DNA of 49,961 nt. Origin: Nocardia jiangxiensis NBRC 101359. GTDB taxonomy: Bacteria > Actinomycetota > Actinomycetes > Mycobacteriales > Mycobacteriaceae. The translations under genes and the position numbers were made by a program. Every line of letters begins with the position of its first letter. Position 1 is the stretch's first letter. The stretch lies in NCBI RefSeq assembly GCF_000308615.1, contig NZ_BAGB01000069.1, forward strand, positions 1 through 49,961, written 5' to 3'. Shown here piece after piece: positions 25,531-33,259 of the stretch. Under the pieces are notes generated by a model that searched no databases, was not told the DNA's origin, and saw nothing but the letters and a program-made list of their open reading frames with translations.

Positions 25531-26904
25531 CTAGCGCGCGAGGGCGCTGTCTTTGTTGTCGGAGCCGGCGAGTGCGGGGTGGGCGAACCAGGTGTTGTAG
25601 AAGGCACGGGCGTAGGCGGCTACCAGCAGCAGGAGGATCAGGCCCGCGGGGACGGGGTGCTGGGCCATCCACAGGGGGAGGTAGCGGAAGGACAGCAGGA
25701 GGACCGCGAACAGGGTCGCGCCTGCGGCGACGATCAGGATGCGGGCGCGGTCCCAGCCGCGTTCGGGGGCGCGCAGGACCGATTCGACGGTCAGGCACAG
25801 GACCGCACCGGCGATCAGGTCCGAGCCGTAGTGGTAGCCGAAGCCCAGCGTGGCCGTCAGGGTCGCCAGCACCCAGAACGCGCCGCCCCAGCGCAGCCAG
25901 CGAGGTGCGGGCGAACCGTCGACGTCGCGGCGGGAGTGCAGGAATATCGACGTCGACCAGGCCGCGTGCATGGAGGGCATGCAGTTGCGCGGGGTGAACG
26001 CGTCGAACCGCATCGCGGCGGGCGCGTGATCGAACGGCGGCACGTGGTGCGGCCAGAAATTGCCGATCTGCAGCCCGTGCCCGTCGGGGGCGAAGGCGAA
26101 CATCGGACCCACCACGGGGAACAGCAGGTAGACGATCGGCCCGACCAGGCCGAGCACCAGAAACGTCCGCACCAGATAGTGACTCGGCCACACTCCCGCG
26201 CGATTCGACGCCGCGGCCACGTGCCGCAACTGCCACACCGCGATCACCATCGCCCCGACCGGCAGCTCGATATAGACCCAGTGCAGGATCGCGGGCGGCA
26301 CCGGACCGAGCGAATCGAGTATCCGCGCCACCGTCCAGGCCGGTTCGCCCAGGGCCCGATCGGCCAGCGCCACATACCGATCCAGCACATTCGGCCCGGC
26401 CATCACCGTGACGTGCAACCAGACGTCACCGACCTTGGTGGCCAGGATCAGCAGCGCGCCCAGCGCGGCCGCATGCAGCGCGTTGCGTTTGTCGCGATCC
26501 TCCCAGCCCAGCCAGGCCACCAGCGCCAGACCGGTCAGCGTGATCACCGCACCGTTGCCGAAGGTGAACGGACCGCCCAGCGCCACACGGGTTCCGGCGA
26601 TCACCACATCCAGCGCGATCGCCACCGCGAGCGTCACGAACCGACGTCGCCAGGACAGTCCGACCAGCGCCAACGCGAGCCCGGCCCACGGCATCGACAT
26701 CGATTTGGGCGTCCCGAAATAGTCGTGCCACACACTCTGCAGCGGACCTTCGAAACCGTTGCGCGAGGCCACGATCTGCAATACGAGCAACAGCAGCGGT
26801 ACCGCCGCCACCGCGAGTACCCTCCGGGTTCGGCTCGATGGCCATCGAATCCGGCTACGGCGCGAATCGCCGTCGTAACCGGCGCGAGGATCATCGAGAA
26901 GCAC
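25531..26904 (-). CDS. PAP2-superfamily membrane protein (inositolphosphotransferase-like)
   Basis: A 457-aa protein with about 11-12 hydrophobic segments. The C-terminal half carries PAP2 phosphatase/transferase motifs: RNCMPSMHAAWS (motif with catalytic His) and LGFGYHYGSDLIAGAVL (His and Asp of the last motif). This is the PAP2_3 arrangement seen in Aur1/Ipt1-type inositolphosphotransferases, so a lipid-headgroup or polyprenyl-phosphate reaction on the outer membrane face is likely; the substrate is unknown. The N-terminal half is an extra membrane domain of unknown role. GTG 26904 has no SD, but TACTAT lies exactly 6 nt upstream, fitting a leaderless mRNA. It is co-directional with the ATPase gene downstream, separated by the repeat. 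Confidence 0.82.
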   Translation of the reverse strand: MLLDDPRAGYDGDSRRSRIRWPSSRTRRVLAVAAVPLLLLVLQIVASRNGFEGPLQSVWHDYFGTPKSMSMPWAGLALALVGLSWRRRFVTLAVAIALDVVIAGTRVALGGPFTFGNGAVITLTGLALVAWLGWEDRDKRNALHAAALGALLILATKVGDVWLHVTVMAGPNVLDRYVALADRALGEPAWTVARILDSLGPVPPAILHWVYIELPVGAMVIAVWQLRHVAAASNRAGVWPSHYLVRTFLVLGLVGPIVYLLFPVVGPMFAFAPDGHGLQIGNFWPHHVPPFDHAPAAMRFDAFTPRNCMPSMHAAWSTSIFLHSRRDVDGSPAPRWLRWGGAFWVLATLTATLGFGYHYGSDLIAGAVLCLTVESVLRAPERGWDRARILIVAAGATLFAVLLLSFRYLPLWMAQHPVPAGLILLLLVAAYARAFYNTWFAHPALAGSDNKDSALAR

Positions 26905-26988
26905 GGACCCATAGTAAACATGCGATGAACGCCACCCCCCTGGGTAGCTGAATCATCGGCGTCTGGTAAGCGAAAGCCGGGACAGCTC

Positions 26989-28134
26989 TCAGTGATCGAG
27001 TTCGCGGACCAGTGCGTCCACCACGGCCATCAGATCCCCCTGCGCCGTGGCGGCCGCCCGACGCTGACGTTGATAGGACGCACCCCGCGCGGGAATGTCT
27101 GCGACCGCGGCGAGTTCGCGCTCGCAGCCGAGCTGTTTGGCGGTCGGCTCGAGCCGGTCGAGCATGTCGGACAGGTCATCGGTCACCAGCCGCTCATTGC
27201 TGTCGGCATCGGTGATGACGATCGCATCGAGCCCGTAACGTGCTGCGCGCCACTTGTTCTCCTGCACATGCCAGGGCGGCAGCACGGGCAGCGTTTCACC
27301 GGCCTCGACCCGGCGATCGATATCCACGATCAGACAGTGGATCAGCGCGACGATCGCGGAAAGCTCTGCGCGACTGGGAATTCCGTCACACACCCGGACC
27401 TCGATGGTGCCCCACTTGGGCGCGGGACGGATATCCCAGTGCATCCCGCCGAGCTGTTCGAACACCCCGGTCTTGGTCTCGTCGCGCACGAAAGCCTCGA
27501 ACTGCGACCAGTTCTCGAACTGGAACGGCAATCCGGCGGTGGGCAGCTGCTGGAACATCATCGCCCGATTGCTGGCATAGCCGGTGTCCACACCCGTCCA
27601 CATCGGCGAGGAGGCCGACAGCGCCAGCAGATGCGGATAGGACAGCAGCAGCGTGTTCAGGATCGGAAAGACCTTCTCCGGGTGCGAAACTCCCACGTGC
27701 ACATGCACGCCCCAGATCAGCATCTGCCGCCCCCACCACTGGGTGCGATCGATCAGCTCGTCGTAATGCTCTGTGCGGGTGAGCAATTGAGCCGACCACT
27801 GGGCGAACGGATGAGTTCCGGCGCAGAACAGGTCCACGCCGAGTCGATTCGCGGCGCGACGCACGGTGTCCATCGTGCCGCCCAGATCGTCGACGACCTC
27901 ACCGACGGTGTCGTGCACCCCGCTGATGATCTCGACGGTATTGCGCAGCAGCTCCTTGGTGAGCTGCGGCCTGCCGTCATGCGCCCGCAGATCTCCGACC
28001 TCGTCGAATACGGCCGCGGCGGTATTCGACAGATTGCGGGTCTGCTTGTCGACGAGTGCGATCTCCCACTCGACGCCGAGCGTCGGGCGGGGCGAGCCGT
28101 TCCAGTGAACCCGACTGATGCTTGCCCCGCCCAT
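26989..28134 (-). CDS. Carboxylate-amine ligase, YbdK / glutamate-cysteine ligase type 2 family
   Basis: A 381-aa member of the GCS2 family that joins glutamate to an amine with ATP hydrolysis. Visible family features are the N-terminal PTLGVEWEIALVD with the Glu pair that binds Mg-ATP, the HDGRPQLTKELLRNTVEI strand, the HVHVGVSHPEKVFPILN block with metal-binding histidines, and RPAPKWGTIEVRVCDGIPS near the active site. Length matches YbdK-type proteins (about 370-380 aa). Since mycothiol, not glutathione, is the usual thiol in these bacteria, the natural amine substrate is uncertain. ATG 28134 has GCAGG 7 nt upstream. It lies 10 nt after sodC on the same strand, so the two form an operon. 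Confidence 0.88.
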   Translation of the reverse strand: MGGASISRVHWNGSPRPTLGVEWEIALVDKQTRNLSNTAAAVFDEVGDLRAHDGRPQLTKELLRNTVEIISGVHDTVGEVVDDLGGTMDTVRRAANRLGVDLFCAGTHPFAQWSAQLLTRTEHYDELIDRTQWWGRQMLIWGVHVHVGVSHPEKVFPILNTLLLSYPHLLALSASSPMWTGVDTGYASNRAMMFQQLPTAGLPFQFENWSQFEAFVRDETKTGVFEQLGGMHWDIRPAPKWGTIEVRVCDGIPSRAELSAIVALIHCLIVDIDRRVEAGETLPVLPPWHVQENKWRAARYGLDAIVITDADSNERLVTDDLSDMLDRLEPTAKQLGCERELAAVADIPARGASYQRQRRAAATAQGDLMAVVDALVRELDH

Positions 28135-28144
28135 GGCGTACCTG

Positions 28145-28828
28145 CTACCCGATGACACCGCAGGCGATACGCCCGCCCGCGTCGCCGGTCGCCTGGGTAT
28201 CGGCGTCCGGGCCGGGCGTTCCGTTGGCCTGGGTGTATCGCGTCGGAATGTTGCCGAAGTTGTCCTCACCGGCGTGGATGATCAGGGCCTTGCCCTTGAC
28301 CTGGTCCAGCGTGACCGCGTCGGTGGTGGTGACCAGGTGCGCCGAACCGTCCTTGCGGACCTGCAGCGAGGTCAGGTCACCGCTGGCGGGCATCGCGTGC
28401 GCGTCGCCGACCTGCAGATGTCCGCCCGCGGACAGGAAGTTGCCGGGCGCGCCGCCCGCGGGGGCGACCGAATTGGGCTCGCACTTGCCGACCGAGTGGA
28501 TGTGCAGGCCGTGGAATCCGGGCTGCAGACCATGCGCGTCGACGGTCAACTCGAGGTGGCCGCCGGAGGAGGCGATGGTGGCCGTGCCGACCTGCTGACC
28601 GGAGGGATCCTTCAGCGGCACCGACACCGAATCACCCGCGGGCGCGGCGCTCTCGGTCGGGTTCGCGGCCCCGGTCGGACCCGCGGTACCTGTCCACACC
28701 GGCGGCGTCGTCCCCTTGACGTTGCTCGACTCCTGACTGTTGGTGCAGGCTGCGAGCCCGAAGACCGCGACCGCCAGCACCGGGGTCACAATCCGCCAGG
28801 ACGGGCGGCGTGTCGTGAACGGGGCCAT
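28145..28828 (-). CDS. sodC: Cu superoxide dismutase lipoprotein
   Basis: A 227-aa exported enzyme that converts superoxide to hydrogen peroxide and oxygen at the cell surface. The signal ends in a lipobox (VFGLAAC), then a Pro/Thr/Ala-rich linker. The SOD domain has FHGLHIHSVGKCEP (copper histidines), GGHLQVGDAHAMPASGDL, ALIIHAGEDNFGNIP and the C-terminal GDAGGRIACGVIG; the two cysteines can form the structural disulfide. The zinc-binding loop is shortened and lacks most of its histidines, as in the zinc-free mycobacterial SodC. ATG 28828 follows AAAGGAG. It is the leading gene of a unit with the GCS2 ligase; a 10-bp direct repeat lies in its promoter. Confidence 0.95.
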   Translation of the reverse strand: MAPFTTRRPSWRIVTPVLAVAVFGLAACTNSQESSNVKGTTPPVWTGTAGPTGAANPTESAAPAGDSVSVPLKDPSGQQVGTATIASSGGHLELTVDAHGLQPGFHGLHIHSVGKCEPNSVAPAGGAPGNFLSAGGHLQVGDAHAMPASGDLTSLQVRKDGSAHLVTTTDAVTLDQVKGKALIIHAGEDNFGNIPTRYTQANGTPGPDADTQATGDAGGRIACGVIG

Positions 28829-28839
28829 CGGGGAACTCC

Positions 28840-28864
28840 TTTACGAGTACCGAGTTTACGAGTA
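28840..28864 (-). promoter_or_regulatory. Direct repeat in sodC upstream region
   Basis: TTTACGAGTA occurs twice (28840-28849 and 28855-28864), 15 bp apart, only 12-36 bp upstream of the sodC ATG. On the minus strand it reads TACTCGTAAA. The proximal copy contributes the AAA of the SD. It could be a regulator site or a promoter duplication. Confidence 0.35.
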
Positions 28865-28972
28865 AGGCTGGATGGACAAATTCGTTACCGGTCAAGATGA
28901 TGCCAGAGCCGTTACGCAGTGCAGGCGCGGGGCTACTACACAACGTAGGCGCGTGGCATCGTGCCACCGGAC

Positions 28973-29530
28973 TCAACCACCGGTGACCACGACGATGATG
29001 CCCGGGGCCGTACCCGAGAGTGCCGAGGTGCGGGGCTCGGCGATGCCGCCGAGCTGACTGGCGATCGCCTGCGCGGTCGCCTGCTGATGTGGCGAATTCT
29101 CGTAGAAGACAGTGGTTTTCGACAGCACGCTGGTGGCGTAGTTGCCCGTGGAGGTGACGTTCCAGCCGTTCGCGGTGAGCTTGGCCCCGGTCTTGGCGGC
29201 CAGGCCCGCGACGGTGCTGTTGTTGAGCACCCGCACCGGGATCGACTTGTCGACCCCCGCGGCGGCGGTCGTGGTGGGCGCGGTCGTACTGGTCGTCGCC
29301 TCGGCCGCGGCGGAGGTGGTGCTGTGCGCGGTCGTGGCAGCGGGCTGCGCCGAGGTGGCCGCGGCCTGCGCGGTCGTCGAGGTGGCCGAATCCGAGGACG
29401 CAGTACTGTCGGCCTGCGAACTCGACAGCGACATCGCGCCCAGGCCGGCGAAGACGATCGCCACCGCGATCAACACCATGGCGAGCGCACGCAGCGGCAG
29501 TCCACCCGGGGCCGGATTCTGGTTGCTCAC
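28973..29530 (-). CDS. LytR_C-domain membrane-anchored protein
   Basis: A 185-aa protein with one N-terminal transmembrane segment (LRALAMVLIAVAIVFAGLGAM), a long Ser/Thr/Ala low-complexity linker (about residues 35-90, probably extracellular and possibly glycosylated) and a C-terminal LytR_C domain (SIPVRVLNNSTVAGLAAKTG, then ANGWNVTSTGNYA, then TTVFYENSPHQQATAQAIA). LytR_C domains occur at the end of some LytR-CpsA-Psr ligases that attach polymers to peptidoglycan; here the catalytic LCP domain is absent. The match to M. tuberculosis Rv0431 by position is from memory. GTG 29530 has AGGG 9 nt upstream. It is likely co-transcribed with the DUF3263 gene, 39 nt upstream. Confidence 0.85.
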   Translation of the reverse strand: MSNQNPAPGGLPLRALAMVLIAVAIVFAGLGAMSLSSSQADSTASSDSATSTTAQAAATSAQPAATTAHSTTSAAAEATTSTTAPTTTAAAGVDKSIPVRVLNNSTVAGLAAKTGAKLTANGWNVTSTGNYATSVLSKTTVFYENSPHQQATAQAIASQLGGIAEPRTSALSGTAPGIIVVVTGG

Positions 29531-29569
29531 GGTTGCAACCCTAACCGTCCGCGCATCCGAACGCGCGGA

Positions 29570-29914
29570 TCACACCTGAAAGCCCAGTCGCCGTGCCGCC
29601 CTGGCTTTCTGACGGCTCGCCCGCAACCGGCGCAGGCGCTTGACCAGCATCGGGTCGGCGACCAGCGCCTCCGGCTTGTCGACGACGGCGTTGAGCACCT
29701 GGTAGTAGCGGGTGGCGGACATGCCGAACAGTTCGCGGATGGCCTCTTCCTTGGCCCCCGCGTACTTCCACCACTTGCGTTCGAAATCGAGGATCTCGAG
29801 CTCGCGACGGCCGAGTCCGTCGACGAGCTGTTCCGTACCCGGTGTGCCGAGGACCTCGCTCGCGGAAGAGCTGTCCTCGCTTGCGGAAAGATTCCGGGCC
29901 GCTGCGCTGTCCAT
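29570..29914 (-). CDS. DUF3263 family protein
   Basis: A 114-aa soluble protein. The N-terminal ~30 residues are a Ser/Ala/Glu-rich disordered stretch. The conserved core LGRRELEILDFERKWWKYAGAKEEAIRELFGMSATRYYQVLNAVVD resembles a small helix-turn-helix (the IRELFGMSATRYYQVLN part reads as a recognition helix), and the tail RRLRRLRASRQKARAARRLGF is strongly basic, fitting nucleic-acid binding. The family is restricted to actinobacteria and has no assigned role. ATG 29914 has GAGGGAG just upstream; eight earlier codons in the open frame are ignored. It is divergent from def across 126 bp. Confidence 0.85.
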   Translation of the reverse strand: MDSAAARNLSASEDSSSASEVLGTPGTEQLVDGLGRRELEILDFERKWWKYAGAKEEAIRELFGMSATRYYQVLNAVVDKPEALVADPMLVKRLRRLRASRQKARAARRLGFQV

Positions 29915-30040
29915 AATGCTCCCTCGCCGAGTAACCACCAGACGATACGTCGTGGCTCATTCAATCACGGATACCGGAGATACAAGATGTGTCACACGGC
30001 GTGTCGGGACCCGCCACGACGCCGCGTAAAGTGTGCGACC

Positions 30041-30631
30041 ATGGCGATTCTCCCCATTCGCATCGTCGGCGATCCGGTGCTGCACAATCCGACCGAACCG
30101 GTCACCCAGTCACCGGACGAGCTCGCCGAGCTGATCGCGGACATGTACGAGACGCTCGATGCGGCCAATGGTGTTGGCCTGGCGGCGAATCAGGTCGGCG
30201 TGGCATTGCGCCTCTTCGTCTACGACTGCCCCGACCTCGACGCGGACGGGACGGTGCACCGCCGTCGCGGCGCGGTGGTCAATCCGGTGCTGGAGACCTC
30301 GGAGATTCCCGAGACCATGCCCGACCCCGATGACGACGAGGAGGGCTGCCTGTCGGTGCCCGGTGAGCAGTTCCCCACCGGCCGCGCCGACTGGGCGCGG
30401 GTGAGCGGCACCGACGAGAAGGGCGAGCCGGTCACCATCGAGGGCAACGGTTTCTTCGCCCGCATGTTGCAGCACGAGGTGGGCCATCTGGACGGCTTCC
30501 TCTACGTCGACGTGCTGATCGGGCGCAACGCCCGCGCGGCGAAGAAGGCGATCAAGCGAAATGGTTGGGGCGCACCGGGTTCGAGCTGGCTGCCCGGATC
30601 GGTAGCGGACCCGTTCGGACATGACGACTGA
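30041..30631 (+). CDS. def: Peptide deformylase
   Basis: A 196-aa metalloenzyme that removes the formyl group from the N-terminal Met of nascent proteins. All three motifs are present: GVGLAANQVG (motif 1), EEGCLSVPG (motif 2, metal Cys) and QHEVGHLDG (motif 3, HExxH variant HEVGH with the two metal His). The C-terminal extension (KAIKRNGWGAPGSSWLPGSVADPFGHDD) is typical of actinobacterial Def. ATG 30041 has no SD; TAAAGT lies 8 nt upstream, so a very short or absent leader is likely. It overlaps the GNAT gene by 11 nt. Confidence 0.97.
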   Translation: MAILPIRIVGDPVLHNPTEPVTQSPDELAELIADMYETLDAANGVGLAANQVGVALRLFVYDCPDLDADGTVHRRRGAVVNPVLETSEIPETMPDPDDDEEGCLSVPGEQFPTGRADWARVSGTDEKGEPVTIEGNGFFARMLQHEVGHLDGFLYVDVLIGRNARAAKKAIKRNGWGAPGSSWLPGSVADPFGHDD

Positions 30632-31583
30632 GCCCGACGACCTGGTTCCGGGGCGGCGCGTGGTGGTCCGCTACCGCCTGCCGGCCGACGATCCACATCA
30701 GTTCACCGACGTCATCGGCGAGTTGGTCACGCTCGATCCGCTGACCGTGCGCACCCCGGACGGTGGTGTGATCACCGTTCCCGCCGAACGGGTCGTCGCG
30801 GCCAGGACGTTGTCCCCCAGGCCGATTCGCACCCGCGAGATCCGCGCGCTGGAGTCCGCGGCGGCCGACGGCTGGCCGGGTGTGGAGCGGGCCTGGATCG
30901 ACGGCTGGCTGGTGCGCGCCGGAAACGGTTATACGCGGCGGGCGAATTCGGCTCTGCCGCTGGGGACGGTCGACGGTCCGGTGCAGCTGACGCCGGGCGC
31001 GCTGACCCGGATCGCCGAGTGGTACGCCGAGCGCGGTCTGCCGATGCAACTGGCGCTGCCGGATCGGCTGGTTCCCGAACTGCCCGGGTACCGCACCTGG
31101 TGCGAGGTGGTGGTTCTCGGCATCGATATCGACAATTTCGTTCTGCCGCAAGGCCCTTCGATGGTGCGCATCGATACCGTGCCGAATGCGGCCTGGCTGG
31201 ATCTGCATCGCTTCAAGGGTGAGGACACCACGCCGGTCGCGCCGGTGGAACCCGACCGGGACGTGTTGACCGCGGTCCATCAGGGCGAAGTGGGTTTCGC
31301 GACACTGGGTATGCCCAGCGTGCTGGCGATCGGGCGCGGCGCGGTCACCGTCGCGCCGGACGGACGCCACTGGGTCGGGTTGAGCAGTATCGCGGTCGCC
31401 GCGCCGCACCGCCGGCACGGACTGGGCACGCTGGTGTGCGCGGAGCTGATCCGCTGGGGCCAGCGGCGCGGTGCCACCCACGCCTATCTCCAAGTGGAAG
31501 TGGAGAATACGGGGGCGCTGGCGCTGTATCGGGAGATGGGTTTCATCGAACACCATCGGTACCGGTACGCCGCGCCCGACTGA
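30621..31583 (+). CDS. GNAT family N-acetyltransferase with N-terminal beta domain
   Basis: A 320-aa protein. Residues 1-65 form a beta-rich, Sm/SH3-like N-terminal part (GRRVVVRYRLPADDPHQFTDVIGELVTL, then TVRTPDGGVITVPAERVVAART). The C-terminal ~90 residues have the acetyl-CoA loop of GNAT enzymes (IAVAAPHRRHGLGTLVCAEL, the R/Q-x-x-G-x-G/A signature as RRHGLG) and ALALYREMGFIEHHRY. The middle (ALESAAADGWPGVERAWIDGWLVRAGNGYTRRANSALPL) resembles a second, degenerate GNAT half. The substrate is unknown. It overlaps def by 11 nt and precedes xthA, an order shared with mycobacteria (from memory), so it may act on proteins or peptides made available by Def; this is speculative. Confidence 0.88.
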   Translation: MTTEPDDLVPGRRVVVRYRLPADDPHQFTDVIGELVTLDPLTVRTPDGGVITVPAERVVAARTLSPRPIRTREIRALESAAADGWPGVERAWIDGWLVRAGNGYTRRANSALPLGTVDGPVQLTPGALTRIAEWYAERGLPMQLALPDRLVPELPGYRTWCEVVVLGIDIDNFVLPQGPSMVRIDTVPNAAWLDLHRFKGEDTTPVAPVEPDRDVLTAVHQGEVGFATLGMPSVLAIGRGAVTVAPDGRHWVGLSSIAVAAPHRRHGLGTLVCAELIRWGQRRGATHAYLQVEVENTGALALYREMGFIEHHRYRYAAPD

Positions 31584-31632
31584 ACATCCGCACGGCCGCG
31601 CCGGGCCGGGAAGCGAAAGAGGTGAGCCGGCA

Positions 31633-32448
31633 GTGCGTCTGGCGACATGGAACGTGAATTCGATTCGGTCCCGGGTGGATCGGGTGATCGCCTGGCTGGA
31701 CCGCGCCGATATCGACGTGCTGGCGATCCAGGAAACCAAGTGCCGCGACGACCAGTTCCCTTCCGAGCGTTTCGAAGAGGCCGGTTACGAGATCGCGCAC
31801 GTCGGCTTCAACCAGTGGAACGGCGTGGCGATCGCCTCGCGCATCGGCCTGGACGACGTGGAGATCGGCTTCCCCGGGCAGCCGGGTTTCGACAAGGATG
31901 CCGAGGCATCCCTGTTGACCGCGCCGGTGGTCGAGGCCCGCGCGATCGGCGCGACCTGCGGCGGGGTCCGGGTGTGGAGCCTGTACGTCCCCAACGGCCG
32001 CGCCCTGGACGATCCGCACTACACCTACAAACTGCAATGGCTTGCCGCCCTGCGTGATTCGGGCGAGCGCTGGCTGGCCGAACACCCCGACGCACAGATC
32101 GCCCTGGTCGGCGACTGGAATATCGCCCCCACCGACGACGACGTGTGGTCGACGGATTTCTTCGAGGGCAGAACCCATGTCTCCGAACCGGAACGCACGG
32201 CGTTCACGGCCATGACCGACGCCGGTTTCACCGACGTCATGCGCCCGTTCGCCCCCGGCCCCGGCGTCTACACCTACTGGGATTACACCCAATTGCGCTT
32301 CCCCCGTAAGGAAGGCATGCGCATCGACTTCATCCTCGCCTCCCCCGCGCTGTCCGCCCGCGTCACCGACGCCACCGTGGACCGCGAGGAACGCAAGGGC
32401 AAGGGCGCGTCCGATCACGCCCCGGTCGTCGCGGAGATCGCGGAGTGA
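31633..32448 (+). CDS. xthA: Exodeoxyribonuclease III / AP endonuclease
   Basis: A 271-aa Mg-dependent enzyme of the exonuclease III family for base-excision repair; it cuts at abasic sites and removes 3' blocking groups. Motifs: RLATWNVNSIRSRVDRVIAWL at the N-terminus (Asn), VLAIQETKCRDDQFP (metal-binding Glu), YVPNGRALDDPHYTYKLQWL, VGDWNIAPTDDDVW (catalytic Asp/Asn), RIDFILASPAL and the final GKGASDHAPVVAEI with the catalytic His. GTG 31633 is selected because GAGGTGA lies about 8 nt upstream and VRLATWNVNS is the family start. It follows the GNAT gene at 49 nt in the same direction. Confidence 0.96.
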   Translation: MRLATWNVNSIRSRVDRVIAWLDRADIDVLAIQETKCRDDQFPSERFEEAGYEIAHVGFNQWNGVAIASRIGLDDVEIGFPGQPGFDKDAEASLLTAPVVEARAIGATCGGVRVWSLYVPNGRALDDPHYTYKLQWLAALRDSGERWLAEHPDAQIALVGDWNIAPTDDDVWSTDFFEGRTHVSEPERTAFTAMTDAGFTDVMRPFAPGPGVYTYWDYTQLRFPRKEGMRIDFILASPALSARVTDATVDREERKGKGASDHAPVVAEIAE

Positions 32449-32458
32449 CCTCGCCCGG

Positions 32459-33118
32459 CTAGGCCGGACGGGTCTTGATGGCGTCCTGGGAGATGTAGAC
32501 GTCGTAGGCGCCGGTGGTGGCGATGACGGCGTTGCCGTAGGCGGAGCGGACGAAAGGGTGGGTGTACCAGGTGTGATTCTGCATGTCGGCGAAGAAGTCC
32601 CGGTCGCTGCCGTTGAGGAAGATCTGGTTCTGCTTCACCGCGGTGCCGTCCTGACGCTCGCCGAACAGCCGGGTGAGTTTGTAGCCGGAGTGGAAGCCCA
32701 GGGCGTTGACCCACGGCTCGAGTTCGACGATATCGGCCTGCAGCGCCCACATATCGCCCTCGACCAGGTAGGTGGCGTGGGTGTCGGCGTGGTCGCGGTC
32801 GCCGTAGACGGTCACCTCCACATCGAGCATATGCGGGCTGTTGGCAATGGATTTCGCGACGACGTGCGCGGCCTTCACCTCACCGGTCAGGCCGAGGTAG
32901 GCGCGCAGCAGCGTTGTCACCCACAGGATCAGCACCGCGATCAGGACCAGAACCAGTGCGCTGCTTCCCCTTCGGGCCAGCACCCGCCATCCGGCCCGGC
33001 GCGCTTTGAGCAGCGCGGTGACGAGCAACAGGACCGCGACCGCGAACAGCAGTCCCAGCAGCACTTGAATCCAGCCGAAATCCACCGGGAACACCATGTG
33101 CCAGTTGTACCGCGCCAC
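32459..33118 (-). CDS. Membrane protein of unknown function, 219 aa
   Basis: Two N-terminal transmembrane segments (WIQVLLGLLFAVAVLLLVTALL and SALVLVLIAVLILWVTTLLRAYLG) separated by a basic loop precede an extracytoplasmic or cytoplasmic domain of about 130 residues (HMLDVEVTVYGDRDHADTHATYLVEGDMWALQADIVELEPW, with Trp/Tyr-rich MQNHTWYTHPFVRSAYGN). Related actinobacterial proteins are sometimes labelled multidrug transporter, which this two-helix topology does not support. GTG 33118 has no convincing SD, so the start is uncertain; ATG 33097 is an alternative. It is convergent with xthA (10 nt between stops). Function unknown. Confidence 0.72.
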   Translation of the reverse strand: MARYNWHMVFPVDFGWIQVLLGLLFAVAVLLLVTALLKARRAGWRVLARRGSSALVLVLIAVLILWVTTLLRAYLGLTGEVKAAHVVAKSIANSPHMLDVEVTVYGDRDHADTHATYLVEGDMWALQADIVELEPWVNALGFHSGYKLTRLFGERQDGTAVKQNQIFLNGSDRDFFADMQNHTWYTHPFVRSAYGNAVIATTGAYDVYISQDAIKTRPA

Positions 33119-33193
33119 CGGCCGGAATGGGTGGTCGGTAGGTGAAGTTCGTCCGTATTTCCCGGCGCGTCTCCCGACACACGCCGGGAACGC

Positions 33194-33232
33194 GATCGTG
33201 CCCCTCGGCCGAAGCGACCGAGGGGCACGATC
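33194..33232 (-). terminator. Strong hairpin downstream of the FadE5-like gene
   Basis: A perfect 15-bp stem (GATCGTGCCCCTCGG, 33194-33208, with CCGAGGGGCACGATC, 33218-33232) with a 9-nt loop. It starts 27 nt beyond the acyl-CoA dehydrogenase stop on the minus strand, so it most likely ends that transcript before the 219-aa gene. There is no U-tract. Confidence 0.75.
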
Positions 33233-33259
33233 ATTCGCGAATCGAGTTGAATCGGCCCG

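Noticed and set aside
25355..26236. N-terminal extension of the AAA ATPase frame upstream of 25354
   Set aside because: It runs through the dispersed repeat and antisense to the PAP2-like gene; the encoded Arg/Pro-rich peptide is not part of the ATPase family.
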